Positions 40,864 to 48,543 of a stretch of 64,000 bases of DNA are shown piece by piece (within the stretch, counting starts at the first letter, position 1; each line of letters starts with the position of its first letter). Source of the DNA: Nocardioides pantholopis (GTDB taxonomy: Bacteria > Actinomycetota > Actinomycetes > Propionibacteriales > Nocardioidaceae); NCBI RefSeq assembly GCF_003710085.1, contig NZ_CP033324.1, positions 1,736,001-1,800,000 on the forward strand. The letters run 5' to 3'. A program made the translations under genes and the position numbers. Under the pieces are notes generated by a model. The model had not been told where the DNA came from, made no database searches, and was given only the letters and a program-made list of their open reading frames with translations.

Positions 40864-41309
40864 CAGGAGATGCCGCGTCGGCGCAGCAGCGCCTCGATCT
40901 CGTCCATCTCGGGATCGCCGGCGGCACCGGCCTGCGGGGCCGCGGTCGCGCCGCCGACGGCGCGCTCCTTGCGGCCCGGCGCCGCGGGGCGGGTGCGCTC
41001 GCGGGGCGCGGAGCCGCGGCGGTCCAGGACCCCGGCGAGCAGGAACAGCACGACCGCGACCCCGGCCAGCACGATGCCGGTCCACACCACGGGGCTGAAG
41101 ACCAGCCGCACCGCCCAGTCGCCGATCGCGTCCGCGATCCGGGTGAACATGCGCAGGGTGTCGGTCAGGTACGCCGCGAGCGGGAGCAGCGCGATCGCGA
41201 CGCCGCGCAGCCCGGCGGCGAGGCCGCGGCGGCGGAAGGACACCCAGGCCCACAGGCCGGCGAACAGGGTGAGCGTGAGCGTCAGTGCGCCCCACGTGAC
41301 GTCGTCCAC
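40863..41309 (-). CDS. Small membrane protein, unknown function
   Basis: A 148-residue protein with an N-terminal helix (WGALTLTLTLFAGLWAWVSF), a second hydrophobic stretch, and a third (VWTGIVLAGVAVVLFLLAGV), followed by a basic, Pro/Ala-rich cytoplasmic tail ending in an acidic MDEIEALLRRRGIS. The GTG at 41309 is chosen because an AAGGCT box lies 6 bases upstream. An earlier GTG at 41327 is possible. First gene of a unit with the PLP enzyme and the kinase. Confidence 0.65.
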   Translation of the reverse strand: MDDVTWGALTLTLTLFAGLWAWVSFRRRGLAAGLRGVAIALLPLAAYLTDTLRMFTRIADAIGDWAVRLVFSPVVWTGIVLAGVAVVLFLLAGVLDRRGSAPRERTRPAAPGRKERAVGGATAAPQAGAAGDPEMDEIEALLRRRGIS

Positions 41310-41346
41310 ACCACCAGCCTTGCACACGGACCCGAGTCGCGAGACG

Positions 41347-41389
41347 CCACGGCCCGCCCGGTCAGCGCGTAGCGCCGGGCGGGCCGTGG
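41347..41389. terminator. Strong hairpin terminator, ssu operon
   Basis: A perfect 15-bp stem, CCACGGCCCGCCCGG (41347-41361) with its complement at 41375-41389, and a 13-base loop that can itself pair (GCGC/GCGC). It lies about 20 bases after the end of ssuD on the minus strand. Without a T-run it may act by structure alone. Confidence 0.75.
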
Positions 41390-41409
41390 CCCCAGGACGG
41401 TCGGGAGCC

Positions 41410-42627
41410 TCAGACGCTCACCGCGACCCGGCGCGGGGCCGGCTCCGTCCCGGGGTTCTCACGCGGGTCCGGCAGGGGGGCCAGCAGCCCCCGGGCGCGC
41501 AGCCGCGGCATCACGCCCTCGGCGAACCACCACGCCTCCTCGACGTGGGGGTAGCCCGAGAGGATGAACTCGTCGATCCCCAGGGCGTGGTACTCCGCGA
41601 CCAGCCCCGCCACCTCGTCGTGGCTGCCGACGAACGCGGTGCCGGCCCCGCCCCGGACCAGTCCGACCCCGGCCCACAGGCCCGGGTGGACCTCCAGGTC
41701 GTGCGCCGAGGCGTACGACGAGCGCTGGTCGCGCAGCGCCGACATCCGACGCTGGCCGGTCGACTCCGAGGCCTGCATCGCCGCCTGCGCCCGGGCGACG
41801 GTGTCCGGGTAGAGGCCGTCGAGCAGCCACTGGGCGTGCGCCCACGCGGCCTCGGAGGTGTCCCTCGACAGCGTGTGCACCCGCATGCCGAAGCGCACGG
41901 TGCGGCCCTCGGCCGCCGCCAGCTCCCGGATCCAGGCGATCTTCTCGCTCACCTGCTCCGGCGGCTCGCCCCAGGTGAGGTACACGTCGGCGTACCGGGC
42001 CGCGACCGGGCCGGCCGGCCCCGAGGAGCCGCCGAAGTACACCGGCGGCGCGTCGATGCCGCCGGCGACCAGCGCCCCCTGCGCCGAGTAGTGGTCACCC
42101 TCGAAGTCGAACGGTGCGGCCGACCACGTGCCGCGGACCACCTCCAGGAACTCCGCGGTCCGCGCGTAGCGCTGCGCCTTGTCCACGGTGTCCCCGAACC
42201 GGGCCTGCTCGGTCGGCTCGCCGCCGGTCACGACGTTGAGCATCAGCCGGCCCCCGGAGATCCGCTGGTAGGCCGCCGCCATCTGCGCGGCGAGGACGGG
42301 ATTGATCACCCCGGGGCGGAACGCGACCAGGAACTTCAGCCGGGAGGTCTCCCGGACCAGGGCCGCGGTCGCGAGCCACGCGTCCTCGCAGAACGTGCCG
42401 GTCGGCGTGAGCACGCCGGTGAACCCGGCCTGCTCGGCGGTCCGCGCCACCTCGGCGAGATAGTCGATGGTGGGCGCGCGGAACCCGTCGCGCAGCGTCT
42501 CGTGCAGGCCCGAGCGGACCTCGTGCGGGACGCCCTGCCCGGCGCCCACCAGGCCCCGGCTGTCGCCCGAGGTCGGCAGGAACCAGTGCAGCGTGACGCC
42601 GCGCCCGGGGATGGCGTCGGGGCTCAC
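41410..42627 (-). CDS. ssuD: FMNH2-dependent alkanesulfonate monooxygenase
   Basis: Releases sulfite from alkanesulfonates using reduced FMN and oxygen, letting the cell use organosulfonates as sulfur source. It is a 405-residue bacterial-luciferase-like TIM barrel. Family features are LHWFLPTSGDSR at the start, NVVTGGEPTEQARFGD, VYFGGSSGPAGPVAARYADVYLTWGEPP, and ILSGYPHVEEAWWFAEGVMP. The GTG at 42627 overlaps the ssuA stop. No reductase gene (ssuE) is in the operon. Confidence 0.93.
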   Translation of the reverse strand: MSPDAIPGRGVTLHWFLPTSGDSRGLVGAGQGVPHEVRSGLHETLRDGFRAPTIDYLAEVARTAEQAGFTGVLTPTGTFCEDAWLATAALVRETSRLKFLVAFRPGVINPVLAAQMAAAYQRISGGRLMLNVVTGGEPTEQARFGDTVDKAQRYARTAEFLEVVRGTWSAAPFDFEGDHYSAQGALVAGGIDAPPVYFGGSSGPAGPVAARYADVYLTWGEPPEQVSEKIAWIRELAAAEGRTVRFGMRVHTLSRDTSEAAWAHAQWLLDGLYPDTVARAQAAMQASESTGQRRMSALRDQRSSYASAHDLEVHPGLWAGVGLVRGGAGTAFVGSHDEVAGLVAEYHALGIDEFILSGYPHVEEAWWFAEGVMPRLRARGLLAPLPDPRENPGTEPAPRRVAVSV

Positions 42628-43661
42628 TGGACGGCCTCGCCGGTCGTGTACTCGGCGAACTCGTCGGTGAAGTGGTCCGCGACGTCGACCTCCACCGGCA
42701 GCAGCCCGTTGGCGAAGAACGTGTCGGCCATCTGCTGCTCGGAGTCCACGACCTCCTGGTCGATCGGCACCGGGGTCACCGGCCGGTTGGCGGCGGCCGC
42801 GAGCGTGACCTCCTTCGGGAGACCGGTCTGCTTGGCCCACACCGTGGCCCACTCGTCGCGGTGCTCGGAGGACCACAGCTGGGCCTTGGTGATCCGGGTG
42901 AGGTAGTCCGACAGCGCCGCCTTGGTGGCCTCGTCCTCCAGCGCCGCCTGCGAGGCGACCTGGAAGTTCAGCCCGTTGACGACGCCCTCGCCGTTGGTGA
43001 GCACCCGCGCCCCCTCGCCGACCACGGCCTGGGAGGTGTAGGGGTCCCAGACCGTCCACGCGTCGAGGTGCCCGGACTTGAACGCCGCGAGCGCGTCGCC
43101 GGGCTGGAGGTTCTGGACCTCGATGTCGGAGTACTTCACGCCGGCCTTCTCGAGCTGGGCCAGCAGGTGGTAGTTCGCCGAGCTGCCCTCGGCCACCGCC
43201 ACCTTCTTGCCCTTGAGGTCCGCGACCGACTGCAGCGGGGAGTCCGCGGGCACCAGGATCGCGTCGCCCTGACCGGTGTAGCTGGCGCCGGCGACGATCT
43301 TGAAGGTGCCCTTCGCGGCGGCCGCGAAGATCGGCGGGGTGTTGCCGACCAGGCCGACGTGGATGGAGTCGGCGTTGAGCGCCTCCAGCATCGGCGGGCC
43401 GGAGGTGAACTCCTGCCACTTGATCTCGTACTCGGTCTCCACGAGCCCGGCGGCCGTCAGCAGCGCCTTCGCGCTGGAGGCCTTCTGGTCCCCGACGATC
43501 AGGGTGACCTTCGAGAGGTCCACCTCGCCGTCCTCGTTCACCGCGCCGGCGTTGCCGGTGGCGTCGCCGCCGCAGGCGCCGAGGGTCAGGGCGGCCACGA
43601 GCCCGAGCGCCCCCAGGGCCAGTCGGGATCGGTGCGGGCGGGCGGTGCGCAGGGGCTTCAT
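42624..43661 (-). CDS. ssuA: Aliphatic sulfonate ABC transporter, substrate-binding lipoprotein
   Basis: A 345-residue exported binding protein. The signal ends in a lipobox (LTLGAC, Cys near residue 30). The NMT1/SsuA-like core includes KVTLIVGDQKASSAKALLTAAG, GLVGNTPPIFAAAAKG and GSSANYHLLAQLEKAG. It captures sulfonates outside the membrane for SsuB/SsuC. The ATG at 43661 has an AAGGAG ribosome site 6 bases before it and overlaps the ssuB stop. Confidence 0.92.
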   Translation of the reverse strand: MKPLRTARPHRSRLALGALGLVAALTLGACGGDATGNAGAVNEDGEVDLSKVTLIVGDQKASSAKALLTAAGLVETEYEIKWQEFTSGPPMLEALNADSIHVGLVGNTPPIFAAAAKGTFKIVAGASYTGQGDAILVPADSPLQSVADLKGKKVAVAEGSSANYHLLAQLEKAGVKYSDIEVQNLQPGDALAAFKSGHLDAWTVWDPYTSQAVVGEGARVLTNGEGVVNGLNFQVASQAALEDEATKAALSDYLTRITKAQLWSSEHRDEWATVWAKQTGLPKEVTLAAAANRPVTPVPIDQEVVDSEQQMADTFFANGLLPVEVDVADHFTDEFAEYTTGEAVQ

Positions 43662-44500
43662 GCTGCTCCTTGGTCGTCTGTGGGATGAGCCGTGCGGTTC
43701 GGGTTGGGGGCCACCGGGCGGACGCCGAGGCTGCGCAGGATCTCGGCCCGGGCGGTCGCGATCTCCGGCTGCGAGGGGGCCCGGTCCGAGCGGGGCAGGG
43801 TGATCCGCCAGCTGTGCGCGGCGTGGCCCTCGTCCATGACGATGAGCCGGTCGGCGAGCGCGAGCGCCTCGTCGACGTCGTGGGTGACCAGGAGCACCGC
43901 CATGGAGTGGCGTCGCCACAGGTCGATGACCAGCTGGTGCATGTCGATGCGGGTCAGGGCGTCGAGCGCGCTGAACGGCTCGTCGAGCAGCAGCAGGGAC
44001 GGGTTGCTGACCAGGGCCCGGGCGAGCGAGACCCGCTGGGCCTGACCGCCGGAGAGCTGGCGGGGCCAGGCGTCGAGCTTGTCGCCGAGTCCGACCTCCT
44101 CGAGCGTCTGCCGGGCCAGGTCGTGGCGCTGGCGGCGCTCGGGGCTGTTGAGCAGCGCGAGCGCGACGTTCTCCGCGACCCTGCGCCAGGGCAGCAGCCG
44201 CGGCTCCTGGAAGGCGACCGCGGCGCGCCCGTGGACCTGCACCTCCTCGGCCGGCGCGGGGTCGAGCCTGGCCAGGCTGCGCAGCAGCGTGGACTTGCCG
44301 CAGCCGCTGCGCCCGAGCAGGGCGACGAACTCACCCGGCGCGATGTCGAGGTCGATCGAGCGCAGCACCTGGGTGCTCCCGAAGGAGCGGCTGTGGCCGA
44401 CCACCCGGGCGACGTGCTCCCGGGGCTGCTCGGCGTGCTGGCCGGTGCCGGCGGCGCGGGTGCGGGTGGGTGCGGGGGTGGGGGTGGTCAGGCGCGCCAT
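43658..44500 (-). CDS. ssuB: Sulfonate ABC transporter ATP-binding protein
   Basis: A 280-residue ABC ATPase with Walker A GRSGCGKST, Q-loop QEPRLLPW, signature LSGGQAQR, Walker B LLLLDEP and switch His in VTHD. The first 25 residues are a Thr/Pro/Arg-rich stretch encoded by CACCCC-like simple sequence. It powers uptake through SsuC. The ATG at 44500 lies inside the end of ssuC by 13 bases. Confidence 0.94.
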   Translation of the reverse strand: MARLTTPTPAPTRTRAAGTGQHAEQPREHVARVVGHSRSFGSTQVLRSIDLDIAPGEFVALLGRSGCGKSTLLRSLARLDPAPAEEVQVHGRAAVAFQEPRLLPWRRVAENVALALLNSPERRQRHDLARQTLEEVGLGDKLDAWPRQLSGGQAQRVSLARALVSNPSLLLLDEPFSALDALTRIDMHQLVIDLWRRHSMAVLLVTHDVDEALALADRLIVMDEGHAAHSWRITLPRSDRAPSQPEIATARAEILRSLGVRPVAPNPNRTAHPTDDQGAA

Positions 44501-45303
44501 GTCAGCGCCCTCCTCTCGAGGAGTCGCACGATCGCGTCGGTCGCCAGCCCGAGGATGCTGTAGACGACGAGGCCGACGACGATGACGTCGGTCTGCTGGA
44601 ACTCGCGGGCGTTGTTGATCAGGTAGCCGAGGCCCTCGCTGGCGCTGATCGTCTCCGCGACGATCAGCGAGAGCCAGGCGATGCCGAGGCTCTGGCGCAG
44701 TCCGGTCAGGGTCTGCGGCAGCGCGCCCGGGAGGATCACGTGGCGCACCCGCTGCGGCCAGGTCAGCCCCATGGCGTCCGCGGCCTCGATGGTCTTGCGG
44801 TCGATGTTGCGGATGCCGCCCAGGGTGTTGAGGTAGAGCGGGAAGACGACGCCCATCGTGATCAGCGCGATCTTGGGCGTCTCGCCGATCCCGAACCAGA
44901 TGATGAACAGCGGGATCAGGCCGAAGTGCGGCAGCGTGCGCAGCATCTGCATCGGCGGGTCGATCGCGTCCTCGCCGAAGCGGGACAGGCCGGCCAGGAC
45001 CGCCAGGCCCAGTCCGAGGACCGCGCCGAGGCCGAAGCCGATGCCGACCCGCTGGAGCGAGGTCAGCGTGGCGGACTGCAGGACGCCGTCGGCGACCAGG
45101 TCGCCGGCGGTGCGGGCGATGTCCAGCGGCGCGGCGATGGAGCGCTCGTCGATGACGCCCGCGCTGCTGAGCAGCTGCCACAGCGTGATGACCAGGACGG
45201 GGGAGATCCACCGCCTCAGCCACGTCAGGCGGTTCACCGCGCCGGCGCGGGCCCGGGGCGCGCGGGTGGGGACGGGGGAGCCCGTCAGGGTGGTCGCTGT
45301 CAT
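44488..45303 (-). CDS. ssuC: Sulfonate ABC transporter permease
   Basis: A 271-residue inner-membrane permease with about six helices. The EAA loop that docks on SsuB reads EAADAMGLTWPQRVRHVILPGALP. First gene of the ssu operon. The ATG at 45303 is chosen because it lies 8 bases after the -10 box of a near-consensus promoter. An in-frame ATG at 45312 starts inside that box. Confidence 0.93.
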   Translation of the reverse strand: MTATTLTGSPVPTRAPRARAGAVNRLTWLRRWISPVLVITLWQLLSSAGVIDERSIAAPLDIARTAGDLVADGVLQSATLTSLQRVGIGFGLGAVLGLGLAVLAGLSRFGEDAIDPPMQMLRTLPHFGLIPLFIIWFGIGETPKIALITMGVVFPLYLNTLGGIRNIDRKTIEAADAMGLTWPQRVRHVILPGALPQTLTGLRQSLGIAWLSLIVAETISASEGLGYLINNAREFQQTDVIVVGLVVYSILGLATDAIVRLLERRALTWRA

Positions 45304-45311
45304 GGGAGGCA

Positions 45312-45340
45312 TGTCTAATGGGGTAACAAACTAATGTCAA
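45312..45340 (-). promoter_or_regulatory. Promoter of the ssu operon
   Basis: On the minus strand TTGACA (45335-45340), a 17-base spacer and TAGACA (45312-45317), the best housekeeping promoter in the window. Two CATTAG direct repeats (minus strand, at 45331-45336 and 45315-45320, 16 bases apart) overlap it and could be a regulator site. The local A+T content is high for this genome. The next 8 bases lead to the ssuC ATG. Confidence 0.75.
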
Positions 45341-45415
45341 GCGAAACACTCGACAATGCCAACGTGGCGTCGGGTGGTTTGGCCCTCCCGTGCAGCGGCC
45401 GCCACACTGGACGCC

Positions 45416-45952
45416 ATGGATCATCTGGACCAGGGACCGCGCCAGCTCCTGGGACCCGCCTTCCCCGACGACACCGGCGAGACGCCCGCCGAGGTGGCGG
45501 CCGCGCTCGCGGCGTACGCCGGGGGCGCCGGCGACCGGGCCGGCGTGCTCGCCGCGCTGGGCGACACGCGGGTACTGGTCCCGGTCGTGGCCGTCCTCGG
45601 CGAGGCGGAGATCGGCCCCGACGGCCTCGCCCGGGAGAAGTCCAGCGACATGGCGGCCGTGCTGCTCACCGGCGCCGACGGTCGGCTCGCGCTGCTGGCG
45701 TTCACCGGCACCGCCTCGCTGGCCGCCTGGAACCCCGAGGCCCGGCCGGTGCCGGTGACCACCCGGACGGCCGCCCAGTCGGCGATCCAGGAGGGGGCCG
45801 CGGCCCTCGTCGTCGACGTGGCCGGCCCGGTGCCGTTCGTGGTCGAGGGCGAGGACCTCCGGGCGGTCGCGCTCGGCTGGCAGCTGGGTCGGATGGGCGG
45901 CGAGGCCGTCTGGATCGCACCGGATTCGCGCCCGGACGGAATCCTCGGCTAA
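45416..45952 (+). CDS. SseB-like protein
   Basis: A 178-residue soluble protein of the SseB N-terminal domain family, common just upstream of infC in actinobacteria and without known function. Its core contains [38 protein letters not shown] and [21 protein letters not shown]. The ATG at 45416 lies 7 bases after CACACT, a weak -10 candidate (45403-45408). The frame continues upstream without similarity. Confidence 0.78.
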   Translation: MDHLDQGPRQLLGPAFPDDTGETPAEVAAALAAYAGGAGDRAGVLAALGDTRVLVPVVAVLGEAEIGPDGLAREKSSDMAAVLLTGADGRLALLAFTGTASLAAWNPEARPVPVTTRTAAQSAIQEGAAALVVDVAGPVPFVVEGEDLRAVALGWQLGRMGGEAVWIAPDSRPDGILG

Positions 45953-46266
45953 GGTTCGGTGTTGACCGATCGGTGCCTCGTGCTCGCACGCAGGTGCCGG
46001 TCCCACAAGCGGGGACCAGCTCCATCGTCTCCCACCCGCATCGACCGCCCCGCAAGGGTTTGTGCAGCACAGGTCGTCGGGTCCCGGTCCCGAAGGTGAG
46101 AACCAGGCACGCACGTGGTGCTCGAGACTTTCCCTCGGTGGTGCGAACCCCTCGTGGGGGACGTGGCGTGACTGGCTTCCGCTTGCGACAGCGGGAGCTT
46201 TTCGTCATTTCGGGCACTCGCCCGAACGCGGCGCGACACCCGGCCACATGCCCACCAGGAGGACAC
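45950..46266 (+). promoter_or_regulatory. Long infC leader region
   Basis: About 310 bases separate the SseB-like gene from infC. A TAAGGT -10 candidate overlaps the stop codon at 45950-45955. TTGACC at 45962-45967 is a lone -35-like match. The leader contains several hairpins, such as CCCC-TCGT-GGGG near 46148-46159, and a terminator-like structure at 46175-46202. By analogy with other bacteria, ribosomal protein L20 or IF3 levels may control the operon here; the sequence alone does not prove this. Confidence 0.55.
46175..46202 (+). terminator. Terminator-like hairpin in the infC leader (possible attenuator)
   Basis: GCTTCCGCT (46175-46183), a 6-base loop and AGCGGGAGC (46190-46198) form a 9-bp stem with one G-T pair, followed directly by TTTT. 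It ends about 65 bases before the infC start, inside the presumed leader. This is a classic intrinsic terminator shape. Confidence 0.6.
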
Positions 46267-46950
46267 ATCAGCACCGAGCTTCGTATCAACGACCGGATCC
46301 GGGTTTCCGAGGTCCGCCTCGTTGGACCCAGTGGAGAGACCGTCGGCATCGTTCCCACCGCCGACGCGCTGCGCCTTGCGCAGGAAGCCGACCTCGACCT
46401 CGTCGAGATCGCCCCCATGGCCCGCCCGCCGGTCTGCAAGCTCATGGACTACGGGAAGTTCAAGTACGAGAACGCCCAGAAGGCTCGTGAGGCGCGGCGC
46501 AACCAGACGAACGTGATCATCAAGGAGATGAAGCTTCGTCCCAAGATTGACGCGCACGACTACGAGACCAAGAAGGGTCACGTGGTGCGGTTCCTCAAGG
46601 CCGGCGACAAGGTCAAGATCACGATCATGTTCCGCGGCCGCGAGCAGCACCGCCCCGAGCTGGGCTTCCGGCTGCTCCAGCGCCTCGCCGAGGACGTCGC
46701 CGAGCTCGGCTTCGTGGAGTCCTCGCCCAAGCAGGACGGGCGCAACATGATTATGGTGCTCGGCCCGCACAAGAAGAAGGCCGACGCCAAGGTCGAGGCT
46801 CAGGCCGCCAAGGAGGCCAAGGCCACCGAGCGCGCCGCGGTCCAGGCCGAGGAGCAGGCCGAGCGCGACGCCGCCCACGCAGCGGGACCGGTCGCCCAGA
46901 AGAAGGAGCGTGGCCGCTCCGAGAACCTCGACCCCGAGATCGAGGCCTGA
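46267..46950 (+). CDS. infC: Translation initiation factor IF-3
   Basis: Keeps ribosomal subunits apart and checks start-codon pairing. It is 227 residues, with the IF3 N domain ([20 protein letters not shown]) and C domain ([18 protein letters not shown]) and an extra Ala/Glu/Lys-rich C-terminal tail of about 50 residues. The start is ATC at 46267, with an AGGAGG ribosome site (46257-46262) 4 bases before it. Such non-standard starts let IF3 regulate its own translation. The ATG at 46248 is out of frame. Confidence 0.93.
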   Translation: MSTELRINDRIRVSEVRLVGPSGETVGIVPTADALRLAQEADLDLVEIAPMARPPVCKLMDYGKFKYENAQKAREARRNQTNVIIKEMKLRPKIDAHDYETKKGHVVRFLKAGDKVKITIMFRGREQHRPELGFRLLQRLAEDVAELGFVESSPKQDGRNMIMVLGPHKKKADAKVEAQAAKEAKATERAAVQAEEQAERDAAHAAGPVAQKKERGRSENLDPEIEA

Positions 46951-47028
46951 GCACCCCGCCGACCACGCCGGTCGGGCCTGTCGAGACCTCGGTCAGGCAC
47001 GACCTGCAGCAACGAGAGAGAGATCACG

Positions 47029-47223
47029 ATGCCGAAGAACAAGAGCCACTCCGGTGCCAGCAAGCGCTTCCGCGTCACCGGTTCGGGCAAGATCCTGCGC
47101 GAGAAGGCAGGCAAGCGCCACAACCTCGAGAAGAAGCCCTCGAAGGTCACCCGGCGCATGACCGGCACCGTCGAGCTGGCCAAGGCCGACGTCCCGCGCG
47201 CGAAGAAGATGCTGGGTCTCTGA
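47029..47223 (+). CDS. rpmI: 50S ribosomal protein L35
   Basis: A 64-residue basic protein with the standard start [20 protein letters not shown] and a C-terminal KKMLGL. It lies between infC and rplT in the conserved order, with a GAGAGAGA-type ribosome site upstream of the ATG. Confidence 0.97.
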   Translation: MPKNKSHSGASKRFRVTGSGKILREKAGKRHNLEKKPSKVTRRMTGTVELAKADVPRAKKMLGL

Positions 47224-47270
47224 CCCACCGCCCGCACCAGAACTTCCACCCAAGCACCAAGGAGTAACAC

Positions 47271-47663
47271 GTGGCACGCGTCAAGCGGGCAGTCAACGCC
47301 CAGAAGAAGCGCCGTACGACCCTCGAGCGCGCCGCCGGCTACCGCGGCCAGCGCTCGCGGCTGTACCGCAAGGCCAAGGAGCAGGTCACCCACTCGCTGG
47401 TCTACAGCTACAACGACCGGCGCAAGAACAAGGGCAACTTCCGGCGCCTGTGGATCCAGCGCATCAACGCCGCCGCGCGTGCGCAGGGCATGACCTACAA
47501 CCGCTTCATCCAGGGGCTCAACCTGGCCGGCGTCGAGGTCGACCGCAAGATCCTGGCCGAGCTGGCCGTCAACGACATCGCCGCGTTCAACGCGCTCGTC
47601 GAGACCGCCAAGGCCGCGCTGCCGGACGACGTCAACGCGCCCAAGGCCGAGGCCTCGGCCTGA
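47271..47663 (+). CDS. rplT: 50S ribosomal protein L20
   Basis: A 130-residue early-assembly ribosomal protein that in other bacteria also represses its operon. The sequence is typical ([60 protein letters not shown]). GTG start at 47271 with AAGGAG 8 bases upstream. The stop TGA forms a CTGA overlap with the following methyltransferase frame. Confidence 0.97.
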   Translation: MARVKRAVNAQKKRRTTLERAAGYRGQRSRLYRKAKEQVTHSLVYSYNDRRKNKGNFRRLWIQRINAAARAQGMTYNRFIQGLNLAGVEVDRKILAELAVNDIAAFNALVETAKAALPDDVNAPKAEASA

Positions 47664-48493
47664 ACACCACCCCGCACGCTGCCCTGAGCACCGGCACGCC
47701 CCTGACCACGGGGAACAGCCGGGTCAAGGAAGCACGCAAGCTCAGCCGCCGCTCGGTTCGTTCCGAGCGGCGGCTGTTCCTTGCCGACGGCCCGAAGGCT
47801 GTCGAGGGCGCGCTCTCGGTCGAGGGCTGCGTGCTCGAGGTCTTCGCCACCCCCGCCGCCACCGACCAGTACGCCGGGCTCGCCCGGGCGGGTCAGGCCG
47901 CCGGCGCGCCCTGGACCCTGGTCGACGACCGGGCCCTGGCCTCGCTCAGCGACAGCGTCACGCCGGCCGGCGTGGTCGCGGTGTGCCGGTTCCTGGACCG
48001 GCCCCTGGCGCACCTGCTGGACCGCGCGCCACGACTGGTGGCGCTCTGCGCCGACGTCCGTGACCCCGGCAACGCCGGCACCGTGATCCGCAGCGCCGAC
48101 GCCGCGGGCGCCGACGCGGTCGTGATCGCGGGCAGCTCGGTGGACCCCTACAACCCCAAGACCGTCCGGGCGACCGTCGGCAGCCTGTTCCACCTTCCCG
48201 TGGCGGTCGAGGCCGACCCGGCGGCCGCGGTCCGCGCCCTCCAGACCGCCGGCCTGGTGGTCCTCGCGGCGGACGGCGGGGGAGAGGTGGACCTCTTCGA
48301 GGCCGACCAGCTGCTCGCCGGGCCGACCGCGTGGCTGCTCGGCAACGAGGCGCACGGGCTGCCCGACGACCTGGCCGCGCTGGCCGACCACCGGGTGCGG
48401 ATCCCGATCCACGGCAGCGCCGAGAGCCTGAACCTCTCCACCGCCGCCGCGCTGTGCCTCTACGCGAGCGCCCGCGCGCACCGGCGTTCCTAG
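47660..48493 (+). CDS. TrmH/SpoU-family RNA 2'-O-methyltransferase
   Basis: A SAM-dependent ribose methyltransferase of the SPOUT class (23S rRNA type). The N-terminal substrate-binding domain ([32 protein letters not shown]) leads to the knotted domain: [38 protein letters not shown] and [22 protein letters not shown]. There is no ATG, GTG or TTG in frame between the rplT stop and the conserved region. The best start is CTG at 47660, overlapping the rplT stop (277 residues), probably by translational coupling. A strong hairpin lies in its first 120 bases. Confidence 0.85.
   Translation: MNTTPHAALSTGTPLTTGNSRVKEARKLSRRSVRSERRLFLADGPKAVEGALSVEGCVLEVFATPAATDQYAGLARAGQAAGAPWTLVDDRALASLSDSVTPAGVVAVCRFLDRPLAHLLDRAPRLVALCADVRDPGNAGTVIRSADAAGADAVVIAGSSVDPYNPKTVRATVGSLFHLPVAVEADPAAAVRALQTAGLVVLAADGGGEVDLFEADQLLAGPTAWLLGNEAHGLPDDLAALADHRVRIPIHGSAESLNLSTAAALCLYASARAHRRS
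47743..47782 (+). terminator. Perfect 14-bp hairpin inside the trmH-like coding region
   Basis: CAGCCGCCGCTCGG (47743-47756), loop TTCGTT, and the exact complement at 47763-47776, followed by TTCCTT. It has terminator shape and lies 80 bases after rplT. It also encodes part of the conserved N-terminal domain ([14 protein letters not shown]). It may terminate transcripts whenever the methyltransferase frame is not being translated. Confidence 0.65.
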
Positions 48494-48530
48494 CCTCCAG
48501 ACGGTCCGGCACGCGCGGGCGCGCAGGCCG

Positions 48531-48536
48531 TAGGGT
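48531..48536 (+). promoter_or_regulatory. -10 box of the second histidine kinase (leaderless)
   Basis: TAGGGT is followed by 7 bases and the GTG at 48544. Confidence 0.5.
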
Positions 48537-48543
48537 GACCGCC

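Noticed and set aside
46248..46250. ATG as the infC start
   Set aside because: It is out of frame with IF3. The ATC at 46267 follows a strong AGGAGG and matches the known use of rare start codons in infC.
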